Shown here piece by piece: positions 16,832 to 25,521 of a DNA stretch of 33,475 nt (positions are counted from its first letter, which is position 1; every line of letters begins with the position of its first letter). A model generated the notes under the pieces. That model was not told where the DNA came from, searched no databases, and saw only the letters and a list, made by a program, of their open reading frames with translations. Where the stretch lies: assembly GCA_947074295.1 (NCBI GenBank), contig CAMTPC010000029.1, positions 1-33,475 of the forward strand. The letters run 5' to 3'. The position numbers and the translations under genes were made by a program. Source of the DNA: an uncultured Bacteroides sp. Lineage in GTDB: Bacteria; Bacteroidota; Bacteroidia; Bacteroidales; Bacteroidaceae.

Positions 16832-18628
16832 TTAAAATCCCGGATTTTGTCCAAACTCTTCCGGGTTGAGTATAGCGTCTAAGAATGTTTGTGGGATGGG
16901 GCGCAGGTTGCAATAGCCTGCATTCAAGAATTCAACACCTGCCGCTGTCACGATATCGGGATTGTTTTTCTTGATGTTTTCGGCTAACTTGCCTGTGCGT
17001 TTCAAGTCGAACCAGCGGATAAACTCACCGCTGAACTCGCGCGCTTTCTCGTCGAGCAAGAAGTCGAGCGTCATGTCGGCATCGCTCACTAGCATCTGGC
17101 TTTCTTGGCCTGGCACAGCAGCACGACGACGCACCACATTGAGGTTGCTAGCCGCCACCGACTTGCTACCACCCGATTTCATGATCTCGCACTCTGCCAC
17201 GATGAAATACATCTCGGGCAGACGCATGATGAGCACGTCATTGGCGCCTACCTGTGAGTTCACGGGCAAACCACGATCTTCAATGCTCTTATCTTCGTAT
17301 TTCAACAGGGTAGGGAAGTGGATGTTGAAGTTGGCATTATCGCTTACACCACCTGCGGCTGTGTAAGTGTCGTTGATATCGACCACTGCATAGGGCAAGG
17401 TGCGTTTGGTGCTGGCATCCACTGCTTTCTTGGTGAATAGCATGGCTAGTTCTCCAGATTGTATCTGTTGACCTTCCATAGATGTTGGTTTCTCGAAATG
17501 AGTCAGCTGGTCGGCTGTCCATGTGAAAGGGGTACTGCTGTTCACCCGATACTCTTCGCGGAACCACGCATTGTAGCGCGCGTCAACATCTTCATTGTAC
17601 AACTCTAGCAGGTAGCGTGTTGGCATCATGGCCATGCTGCCGCTCTTCGAGTTGCGGTCATTGCCATACGCATAGCTCTGTGCCACACCAGCCCATCCCG
17701 AGTACTTGGCATGGAAGTAGATGTGTAGACGGTTGGGATTGTTGCTCTGCATGTTGAGCGACGACTCCGTGGCATGGGTGATCACGAACAAGGCTTCTTT
17801 GTTGTTCTTGTTGTTGGCAGGGTCGAATACCTCGGCTGGGGTGTCATACATGCTCACCTTTAGCGTGCCTTGGTTGTCTATCACATATTGGGCGGCTGTC
17901 TGTGCCATGTTGTAATAGGTGTCCTTCTCGGCTTGTGTGTCGCAATAGGCCACACGGGTCAGCGCGATACGGGCCTTCAGGGCGTATGCGGCTTTAAGCG
18001 TGGCACGCCCCACATCGCTCACAGGGTATGGATCTACGGGCAGATTGTCTACGGCAGTCTGGACATCTTTCAGCATCAAGTCGTAAAGCTCATCGTACGA
18101 GCTGCGGTAGCAGTACATCACGATCTCTTTGGTTTCGCTGGTGCGCATGTCCACTTCGCCAAACAGCTCTACTAGGTGCCAATAGGCATAAGCGCGCATG
18201 AAACTGAGCTCACCTAGACGGATGTTTTTCATGGCTGCGTCTGTCCACTCCACATTGTCTATGCGTTCGATACCTGCATTGCAGTCGTTGATGATTTCGT
18301 ATAAACGTTGCCAAGTGTTGCGAAACTGCCCAGTGGTCGACATGGATTCTTGGTATTTGGACATCTGGCGGCCATAGCCACAGTTGGCTATATTGATCCA
18401 GGTATCTGTGCCGCCGTTAAGAAGCAACACGAAGTCTTCGCGACCATAAAACTGTCCGCCCCAATAGGCATAAGCAGCGTTGACCAATGCGTTAAATCCG
18501 ATCTGGCTCTTAAACACTTCATCGGCAGTAGAACCACCGGGGTTGTATTCGGTCAGATCACACGACTGCGTGCCTAGGAGCATGGAGGCGAATGCGGCAG
18601 TCAGTAAATAGTTCTTATATTTTTTCAT
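16832..18628 (-). CDS. SusD/RagB-family glycan-binding lipoprotein
   Basis: Surface lipoprotein of 598 residues that would act as a lid and binding protein on the SusC transporter. A signal peptide ends in the lipobox TQSC (Cys23), followed by DLTEYNPGG, typical of SusD starts. Helical TPR-like segments such as NAAYAYWGG, LGELSFMRAYAYWHLVELFG and the C-terminal LDEKAREFSGEFIRWFDLKRTGKL are hallmark SusD motifs. It ends with the usual LRPIPQTFLDAILNPEEFGQNPGF-like tail (seen as RPIPQ ... NPGF). The gene starts 25 bases after susC and ends at a strong terminator. The glycan cannot be predicted. Confidence 0.96.
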   Translation of the reverse strand: MKKYKNYLLTAAFASMLLGTQSCDLTEYNPGGSTADEVFKSQIGFNALVNAAYAYWGGQFYGREDFVLLLNGGTDTWINIANCGYGRQMSKYQESMSTTGQFRNTWQRLYEIINDCNAGIERIDNVEWTDAAMKNIRLGELSFMRAYAYWHLVELFGEVDMRTSETKEIVMYCYRSSYDELYDLMLKDVQTAVDNLPVDPYPVSDVGRATLKAAYALKARIALTRVAYCDTQAEKDTYYNMAQTAAQYVIDNQGTLKVSMYDTPAEVFDPANNKNNKEALFVITHATESSLNMQSNNPNRLHIYFHAKYSGWAGVAQSYAYGNDRNSKSGSMAMMPTRYLLELYNEDVDARYNAWFREEYRVNSSTPFTWTADQLTHFEKPTSMEGQQIQSGELAMLFTKKAVDASTKRTLPYAVVDINDTYTAAGGVSDNANFNIHFPTLLKYEDKSIEDRGLPVNSQVGANDVLIMRLPEMYFIVAECEIMKSGGSKSVAASNLNVVRRRAAVPGQESQMLVSDADMTLDFLLDEKAREFSGEFIRWFDLKRTGKLAENIKKNNPDIVTAAGVEFLNAGYCNLRPIPQTFLDAILNPEEFGQNPGF

Positions 18629-18653
18629 TACTGTGTAGTCTTTATTAGTTTAA

Positions 18654-21600
18654 TTAAATATCAAGGTTCACACCGAATACTAACTGGCGTTGTAGAGGTG
18701 CTTTGGCCGATCCGCCACGTTCGGCATCATAATTCTTAATCAAGTGATTCTTGGCCTTCGAGAAGACGTTGTTAGCAGTCACGTAGAGGCGCAGGTTGGC
18801 GATACCTAGCTTGTTGGCTGCCACCTTTGGCAAGGTGTAGCCCAATGACAGCGTTTTCAGCTTCCAGTACGAACCATCAATGTATTTCAATGATTGGTAG
18901 CCGATATAGTTGTAGAACTGTGTCGTGTTAGGACGTGGGAAGTCGTTCGACGGATTTTCGGGTGTCCAGTATTGGAAGTAAGCAGGGAAGTTGCTGATAC
19001 CTTGTGGGTCGTAGGCGCCACCCAATTCGTACTCGATGTATTGTCCCCAGCGAGCCACGAAATACACGTTAAGGTCGAAGTTCCAGAAGCGGAAGGTGTT
19101 GTTGAAACCTCCTGTCCATTTGGGCGAGCGCGAACCGATATAGCCACGATCATCCGAGTTGATCACGTAGTCGCCGTTCAGGTCTTTCAGCTTGATGTCG
19201 CCGGGCACAAAGGGTTGTGTCTTGGCAGCATCTTTAAAGTATTTGGCTGCTTCTTCTCTTTCGCTTTCTTGCCACACACCCAGGTTGGTGTATTCATAGA
19301 ACGAGAACAGTGGGCGTCCTATCATCAAAGTCTGTGTCTCTACATCGGTACCGATAGCCATGTCTTTACCGTCAATCAGGTCGACGATTTTCTCGCGGTT
19401 GGCAGCAAACGATATAGCAGTGGTCCAACCAAAGTTCTTGCGGTCTATGTTGATGGTGTTGATACCTAGTTCGATACCTTTATTAGAGGTGGCGCCGATG
19501 TTCTGATAAGTCTTGAAGGTGGTATTGTTGCTAGCACCCATCGATGAAGGCAATTGGCGTGGCAACAGGATGTCACTGGTATGCACCTTGTAGAGGTCGA
19601 TAGTGGCAGTGATACGGTTGTTGAGCAGGCCGATATCTAGCCCTAAATCCCAAGTCTTAGAGATCTCCCAGCTGGTATCCTTGTTGCCGATATACTCATT
19701 AAAGATATAGTAGATATAGCCATTGTCTTGGAAAGCCGAGTTGGTCTTGGGTGTCACGCCCGACTGTGTGCCATAGGCCATGATGCCCGAGTTACCCGTC
19801 TTACCCCAGCTGAGGCGTAGCTTCAGATTGCTGATGGCTTTAACATCGCGCATGAAGGCTTCCTCGTTGATGCGCCATGCTGCGGCTACCGAGGGGAATG
19901 TCGCCCATTTGTGGCCTTCGGCCAGACGCGAGTCACCGTCCCAGCGGTTGGATACGGTCAGCATGTAGCGACCCTTATAGCTATAGTTGGCACGCAGGGC
20001 GTACGAGAAGGTCTGGTGTTGGATGTAGTTAGAGCCGATGACGTACGAACCTTTGTCGTTGGCACCAAGGTCGTGCCACAGGTTGGAGTCCACCAGCTGT
20101 CCCTCACCTTGCGAGATCACATTGGTGTACTTGGACTGTGTCCACGATGTCAATGCCGTGATACCGAAGGTATTGCCCTTGATGGTGCGTGTGTAGTTGA
20201 CGATATTGTCCCAGTTGATGAAACTCTTCTCTGACGAAGCGATACGTGCTCTCGAGGTGCTGTACTCGCCTGCGCGGTCGATGGAGTTCATGCCCTCAAA
20301 GTCTTGACGGCGGTAGTGGGTAAGATTGGTACCCAGGTTGGAGCGGATGCTCAATCCTTCAATCGGCGTGATGTCCACGTAGCCGTTGGCGATGATGTTC
20401 GTATGTAGTATGTGATGCTTAGCGGTATTGCCCGATGCTTCGTCGGCCAGCGGATTGACGCGCGAGCTGGTGCCCAGTGGCCATAGCACCACCTGTCCAT
20501 TCTCGTCATAGGCTTGGCCCAGTGGCACGTTGGTGGCGGCGCGCCACAACACATTCTCCGCGCGCTCGTCTTGTGCATAGTGGGTCACTTGCGAGTTGGC
20601 GCCTAGCTTGAAGTATTTGTTGAACTTGTGCTCCACGTTGAGGCGCAAGTTATATTTGTTCATCTTATCGTCTACAAACGAACCTTTCTCGTGGTAATAG
20701 CCAGCCGAGAGTAGGGCAGTGGTCTTGTCGTTGCCGCCCGATGCTGTCACTTGGTGGCTAGTCACCATACCGTTGTGCAACACCTCATCTTTCCAGTTGG
20801 TCCACTGGCCATTCTGTATGGCTTGCCATTCTTCGGCACTGAACAGCTTCTGGTCGTCTGCCGTAGAGCTCCATTGTCCGGCGGTGCGATAGGCCTCACG
20901 GCGCACATTCATATAGTCTTCGCCCGTCAACATGTCGGGATATTGTGACCAGCCATTGATGCCATAATAGCCATTGTATGATATCTTCACTCGTCCTTCG
21001 GCACCCCGTTTGGTGGTGATGATGATAACACCATTGGCACCCTGCGATCCATAAATAGCAGTCGACGAAGCGTCTTTCAGCACCTCGATAGACTCGATGT
21101 CTGATGGTGCTAAGTCGGCGAAATTGCCACCCTGCATGCCGTCGATGATAAACAGTGGCGCGTTGGCAACGTCATTGCCCCACTCATCTTTCACGTCCGA
21201 AAGCGAGCGCTTACCACGTATATTGATGGTGACACCCGATGTGGCTTTACCCGAGTTGCGCACGATGTCCATGCCCGGAACCTGTCCTTGCAATGCCTCC
21301 ATAGCGTTGGCGGCGGGCGATTTCATGATATCCGACGACTTTACGGAAGTGATGGAACCGGTAAGGTCGCGTTTCTTCATGGTGCCATAGCCCACTACCA
21401 CCACTTCGTCCAATGCCTGTGTGTCGGCCTCCATACGTATATTGATGATACCCGCCTCGCGGATAGTGATCGTTTGGGTGCGATAGCCAATGTAAGACAC
21501 CTCGAGCGTGTTGCTGCCTTCGGGTACTTCCAGGGCATAGTTTCCGTCCATATCGGTGATGGTGCCCACCGTGGTGCCTTTCACAAAAACCGATACACCG

Positions 21601-21803
21601 ATAAGCGGTTCGCCGGTTTCGTCTACAATCTGTCCTTTGATGTTGCGTGACTGCAGCTGTGCATGGATAGAGTGCGTTTCGTGGGTGCCAGCTGCGTGCG
21701 CCTCGATGAGCAGTGGCTGAAAGGGGATGGCGCAGAGGCCTACAAAAATAGGCAAGCGCCTCATGCTGCAACCAAGATAGTTGCTCGCGAATGAGTTTTT
21801 CAT
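18654..21803 (-). CDS. SusC/RagA-family TonB-dependent outer-membrane transporter
   Basis: Outer-membrane importer of 1049 residues. After a signal sequence comes the carboxypeptidase D regulatory-like domain (about 55-140, IKGQIVDETGEPLIGVSV), a TonB-box region (ALDEVVVVGYGT), the plug domain with IEVLKDASSTAIYGSQGANG, and a long beta-barrel ending in RQLVFGVNLDI. ATG 21803 gives a 13-residue extension before a second ATG (MRRLPIF), which is a possible alternative start. It is followed by susD 25 bases later. Upstream, 169 bases away on the same strand, lies a cytosolic hybrid kinase gene, without a terminator between, so read-through is possible. No glycoside hydrolase, lyase or extra surface lipoprotein sits beside the pair. 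Confidence 0.97.
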   Translation of the reverse strand: MKNSFASNYLGCSMRRLPIFVGLCAIPFQPLLIEAHAAGTHETHSIHAQLQSRNIKGQIVDETGEPLIGVSVFVKGTTVGTITDMDGNYALEVPEGSNTLEVSYIGYRTQTITIREAGIINIRMEADTQALDEVVVVGYGTMKKRDLTGSITSVKSSDIMKSPAANAMEALQGQVPGMDIVRNSGKATSGVTINIRGKRSLSDVKDEWGNDVANAPLFIIDGMQGGNFADLAPSDIESIEVLKDASSTAIYGSQGANGVIIITTKRGAEGRVKISYNGYYGINGWSQYPDMLTGEDYMNVRREAYRTAGQWSSTADDQKLFSAEEWQAIQNGQWTNWKDEVLHNGMVTSHQVTASGGNDKTTALLSAGYYHEKGSFVDDKMNKYNLRLNVEHKFNKYFKLGANSQVTHYAQDERAENVLWRAATNVPLGQAYDENGQVVLWPLGTSSRVNPLADEASGNTAKHHILHTNIIANGYVDITPIEGLSIRSNLGTNLTHYRRQDFEGMNSIDRAGEYSTSRARIASSEKSFINWDNIVNYTRTIKGNTFGITALTSWTQSKYTNVISQGEGQLVDSNLWHDLGANDKGSYVIGSNYIQHQTFSYALRANYSYKGRYMLTVSNRWDGDSRLAEGHKWATFPSVAAAWRINEEAFMRDVKAISNLKLRLSWGKTGNSGIMAYGTQSGVTPKTNSAFQDNGYIYYIFNEYIGNKDTSWEISKTWDLGLDIGLLNNRITATIDLYKVHTSDILLPRQLPSSMGASNNTTFKTYQNIGATSNKGIELGINTINIDRKNFGWTTAISFAANREKIVDLIDGKDMAIGTDVETQTLMIGRPLFSFYEYTNLGVWQESEREEAAKYFKDAAKTQPFVPGDIKLKDLNGDYVINSDDRGYIGSRSPKWTGGFNNTFRFWNFDLNVYFVARWGQYIEYELGGAYDPQGISNFPAYFQYWTPENPSNDFPRPNTTQFYNYIGYQSLKYIDGSYWKLKTLSLGYTLPKVAANKLGIANLRLYVTANNVFSKAKNHLIKNYDAERGGSAKAPLQRQLVFGVNLDI

Positions 21804-21972
21804 AATAAAAAAGATATTAATTAAGTATTAATAAAGGGTTTAATAGCTAGATGCTATAGAAAAAGACGCCCCAACATTTAACATGTACTCATACTTTTTA
21901 ATTAAATCTTTCTTGTTTTTTGCTCGTGTAAAGGATAATTATCGACTGGCAGATTCCCAAATTTTGACTCGC

Positions 21973-24066
21973 TTAAATCAGCCTTGTAAGCGATTTATAC
22001 AAATCAGATTTCTTGATGGGCTTACTGATGAAATCATTGCAACCTGCCTCGAATGCCGCCGTCTGATCCGAGTCAAAGGCGTTGGCGGTGAGGGCGATAA
22101 TAGGAAGATGAGGGTGTGTCAGACGTATCTGACGAGTGGCTTCCAGACCGTCCATCACAGGCATGCGTATATCCATCAATACAGCATCAAAATCTTCCTC
22201 CCCGATAGCCTGAACGGCATCGGCACCATTGAGCGTACGTCGCATTGTGTGACCTTTGAGTATGGCTTTTAAGAGCATGTAGTTGCTGTCATTATCTTCG
22301 GCAATGAGGATGCGGAGCGATTGACCCTTTAAGGAAAGACAGACAGGGTGCTCGGATATGTCTGACGTAGGGTGATTAGCGTTTAAGACGGGGTGAGGCT
22401 CTATTCGCACGACTTCTTTGGCCAGGCATGGCAGCCACACCCAGAATCTGGAGCCTTGTCCTTCGGTCGATTCAAACCCGATGCGGCCATCTAGCGTCTC
22501 GGCTATCACCTTACAGATAGCTAATCCCAGTCCAGTACCTTGAGCAAAGTCATCCAGCTTTTCGAAGCGCTGAAACACCAAATGCTTCTTGTTCTCGGGT
22601 ATGCCGATTCCTGTGTCTTGTACGAAAAATTTAATACCTCCATCGATGTAGTCTAGCCCCATAGTAACAGTGCCTTTCGGCGTATATTTCATGGCGTTGG
22701 ACATGAAGTTGGAGTGGATCTGAGAGATTCTATTCTTGTCTAGCGTAACCTTACACTTCTTGATGTTGTAGTTTCGCTTCAATGAAACATCAGGATGGAA
22801 TCGTTCCTTAAACGAGAGGTAGAATTCGTCAAATACTTCCACAACATCAAAAGTCTCGGGCTTTATCTCGATGACACCCGATTCCATCTTCGACAAATCA
22901 AGAATATCATTGATGAGTCGCAGCAACAGCTCATTGTTGGTGCGTATGATCTTGATGTACTCACTTCTTTCGTCTTTATCAAGATCTTCGCTCAACAGTT
23001 CTGAGAAGCCCACAATGGAGTTGAGAGGTGTGCGTATCTCGTGGCTCATGTTGGCCAGAAAGCTCATTTTCAATCGTTCGGATTCTTCGGCCTTGTTTTT
23101 GGCCCGCACCAGCTCCTGCTGCATGTTTCGCACTTGTGTGATATCAGTCAAGAAGTTGAGGTAATTGATGATATTGCCATCGTCATCCTTGATGACCTGT
23201 GTCTTGCAGCTAATGTATTTTATTTCGTCCTGGAATGAAGATTTGTAATATTTTGAGATCAACGAAAAGTCATAATCGATCAGGGCGTCATAGTCTTCGC
23301 CTCGGCGCAAGGCAGCTTTGTGCTCCTCACTTACCAAAGGATTGTCGAAAATCGATCTCCCTTTCGGGAAATCTTTCTTTTCAATGCCGAAGATCTGATA
23401 ATCGGTATCGTTCATGTCGAGCAATACACCTGCCGAGTCGTAGAGCTCGATGCCGATGGGGATAGTTCTATACATGCGTTGTATCGCCATTATGGCTTGG
23501 TTGAGGCTACGGTTGCATATCTCCTTCTTGCTCTTGTTGAACTCGATAGAAGTAGCGATGCTTACCGATATGATCTTAGAAAGTATATACAGAGTGGATA
23601 TGTCTTGGTCTATCCACTCTTTCTTTTCGCTCACCATGTCTACGCCAATATAGCCCAGAATCCCGTCTTTGTGAATGATGGGTATGATGATCAGCGATTT
23701 GATCTCCTGTAACTTCAGTATCTCGTATTCGTTGATATTTACTTCTTTCAGATCTTCCACATCATTGATGATGTAGGGCTGATACTCGAACATGATGCTG
23801 TTGAGGTTGTCGGTATCGGATAGGGGCACTTCGCCGATCACGCCTATCTGGGCCTCTACACCTTCGGCGCAGACTTCATAGCTATAGCGCTGCACATTGC
23901 GCTCAAAGTCGTAGAGAAAAACATAAGCTCTACCTGCATTGTACATATTGAGCACATCGCCCAGAATGTTGTTGATGACATTGTTGTGATTGGAATCATC
24001 ATAGAATGACATCAGTGATTCAGAAAAGATATTCCTATTGGCAAGACTCTTAAATAAGTTTTCCAT
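21973..24066 (-). CDS. Cytosolic hybrid histidine kinase (GAF-PAS-HisKA-HATPase-REC)
   Basis: Signal-transduction protein of 697 residues without membrane helices. A GAF-like sensor domain (about 25-170, with SLIIIPIIHKDGILGYIGVD) is followed by a PAS domain (about 195-310, ending INYLNFLTDITQ), a HisKA domain with His342 in MSHEIRTPLN, an HATPase domain with DTGIGIPE and GTGLGLAICK, and a receiver with phospho-acceptor Asp632 in VLMDIRMPVMDG and the conserved SKPI near the end. It has no DNA-binding domain, so its output must go through another protein. It lies upstream of susC on the same strand and could sense a cytosolic signal related to that locus; this is inference from position. Confidence 0.95.
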   Translation of the reverse strand: MENLFKSLANRNIFSESLMSFYDDSNHNNVINNILGDVLNMYNAGRAYVFLYDFERNVQRYSYEVCAEGVEAQIGVIGEVPLSDTDNLNSIMFEYQPYIINDVEDLKEVNINEYEILKLQEIKSLIIIPIIHKDGILGYIGVDMVSEKKEWIDQDISTLYILSKIISVSIATSIEFNKSKKEICNRSLNQAIMAIQRMYRTIPIGIELYDSAGVLLDMNDTDYQIFGIEKKDFPKGRSIFDNPLVSEEHKAALRRGEDYDALIDYDFSLISKYYKSSFQDEIKYISCKTQVIKDDDGNIINYLNFLTDITQVRNMQQELVRAKNKAEESERLKMSFLANMSHEIRTPLNSIVGFSELLSEDLDKDERSEYIKIIRTNNELLLRLINDILDLSKMESGVIEIKPETFDVVEVFDEFYLSFKERFHPDVSLKRNYNIKKCKVTLDKNRISQIHSNFMSNAMKYTPKGTVTMGLDYIDGGIKFFVQDTGIGIPENKKHLVFQRFEKLDDFAQGTGLGLAICKVIAETLDGRIGFESTEGQGSRFWVWLPCLAKEVVRIEPHPVLNANHPTSDISEHPVCLSLKGQSLRILIAEDNDSNYMLLKAILKGHTMRRTLNGADAVQAIGEEDFDAVLMDIRMPVMDGLEATRQIRLTHPHLPIIALTANAFDSDQTAAFEAGCNDFISKPIKKSDLYKSLTRLI

Positions 24067-24580
24067 ACTTCATTAAAACGTTTATTCCACTGTGCAATGG
24101 AGGGGGTTCAGTTCCGTGTTTTGTGCATTATTCAAAGTTCTTATCTAACCTTGAATAATAATATTCGAATAGTAAAACTCGGCGCAATAATATCAGGGTT
24201 GAAATGTATTATTGGACTTAAATAGTTTTAATTCATACTATATACGCTCAAAAGTATAGATAAACTCTGATATGTTGACGAGAGGTTACATAATATTTAG
24301 TTAAAATATGACTTTCTATAGCCTGTGAGGTGATTGCATGCAAATGCTTACTGGTGTTTAGTGAGATAATTCACAACAATATGACAAAATATTAAAGTTT
24401 AGGGCTTGAATAATTTCTATATGATATTTTGTATGATAAATACTTTTATTTAGTAAATTGCAAACGGTTAAGGATATTGCTGTGAAAGACTATGGTGCTC
24501 ATCGCGATTTTCTTGATAGGCCAAAGCGAATGGTTGGCGTTAATAATGAAGATTTTTAATACTAAACAAACAAACATATT
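24067..24580. other. Divergent intergenic region upstream of the chaperone-dynamin operon
   Basis: About 510 AT-rich bases between the hybrid kinase (minus) and the six-gene operon (plus). It should carry both promoters. I find no full consensus promoter; the nearest for the operon is TATTTTG at 24425-24431, with one base missing from TAnnTTTG. A 9-base inverted repeat (24127-24159) and the palindrome TTGCATGCAA (24334-24343) are the only structured elements seen. A short minus-strand open frame here has no recognisable product. Confidence 0.5.
24127..24159. repeat. Perfect 9-base inverted repeat, possible operator
   Basis: ATTATTCAA (24127-24135) and TTGAATAAT (24151-24159), 24 bases centre to centre. 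It has no U-run, so it is not a terminator. It lies 61 bases before the hybrid kinase start, in its likely promoter or leader. Confidence 0.45.
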
Positions 24581-25462
24581 ATGGCTAATCTCTATCAAGT
24601 GGGTGATATGAACATCATCCAACAGCAGTACAGCGACACTTGCGCTATAAAATCCCAACAGCTCATCTTAAATGACTATGGAATTGATGTCACCGAAGAC
24701 CAGTTGGTGCAATACTCTATTGATCAAGGTCTCTATACAGGAAATGGCACGCAGATGGGTGACGTGGGACAACTGCTGGCAGACGCTGGAATACCGGTGG
24801 TGCAGGTAGACAATGCCAATGTATATACGCTGGTCAACGAGCTGGCGCAAGGTCATAAAGTGATAGTGGGAGTGGATGCGGACGAATTATGGAGTGGGGG
24901 AATCATGACGAAGATGAAGGACTTCTTTATAGGTGAAACACCCAATCATGCTCTGATCGTGTCGGGTATCGACACCACAGACCCCAACAATATACAAGTG
25001 TTGTTGACAGATCCCGGTACCGGCGATCTGTGTAAGAGTTATCCTTTGGACCAATTTATGGACGCTTGGCAAGATTCTAACTGCTTCATGGTATCTACTC
25101 AGACGCCTGCGCCATTGGCGTATAATCCAGAAATGATCAACTTTGACTACTCGACTGGCCATTTGGCAAATATAGGGGATATGAGCTATGACCAATTCAT
25201 GACGGAGCATGCAATGCAAATACCCGATTTTCCTGAACTGGATCTGATGTCGTATATGGATAGCGACAACACCTTTGGCACTACACTATTTGATAGTTAT
25301 GCGCCTTTTGCCGATCCAATGTTGGCAATGGACGTTCCACTATTCGATTATAATAGTACGGACCCTTTCGCAACTCACCCTCTTCATGATGTAGATACGG
25401 AAATCGAAATGGATAGTGCTGATGTACAAGAGGATATAGATGATTTCGATTTCTTGAGCTGA
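24581..25462 (+). CDS. C39/papain-like cysteine peptidase-like protein with acidic tail
   Basis: Protein of 293 residues, first gene of the operon. The N-terminal 190 residues resemble the C39-like peptidase fold: a Gln-rich oxyanion region directly before Cys21 (QQQYSDTCAIKSQ), His123 in TPNHALIVSGID and Asp144 in LLTDPGTGD make a plausible Cys-His-Asp triad in the right order. There is no signal peptide, so it should be cytosolic. From about 195 the chain becomes acidic and low in complexity (FDYNSTDPFATHPLHDVD, then DVQEDIDDFDFLS at the end), perhaps a docking tail or a substrate-like segment. C39 domains usually process leader peptides in bacteriocin exporters, but here there is no ABC transporter. 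The next gene follows after 59 bases. Activity is unproven. Confidence 0.8.
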   Translation: MANLYQVGDMNIIQQQYSDTCAIKSQQLILNDYGIDVTEDQLVQYSIDQGLYTGNGTQMGDVGQLLADAGIPVVQVDNANVYTLVNELAQGHKVIVGVDADELWSGGIMTKMKDFFIGETPNHALIVSGIDTTDPNNIQVLLTDPGTGDLCKSYPLDQFMDAWQDSNCFMVSTQTPAPLAYNPEMINFDYSTGHLANIGDMSYDQFMTEHAMQIPDFPELDLMSYMDSDNTFGTTLFDSYAPFADPMLAMDVPLFDYNSTDPFATHPLHDVDTEIEMDSADVQEDIDDFDFLS

Positions 25463-25521
25463 CACTGGATGCAAGGAGAATATGAACAACATACAATCAA
25501 AAATATAGACGAAGAAAAATT

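Noticed and set aside
18894..19469. Plus-strand open frame of 191 codons inside susC
   Set aside because: Antisense to a complete SusC barrel; no promoter or family match.
24425..24431. TATTTTG considered as the -7 box of the chaperone-dynamin operon
   Set aside because: One base short of TAnnTTTG and without a -33 element at the right distance, so not listed as a promoter.
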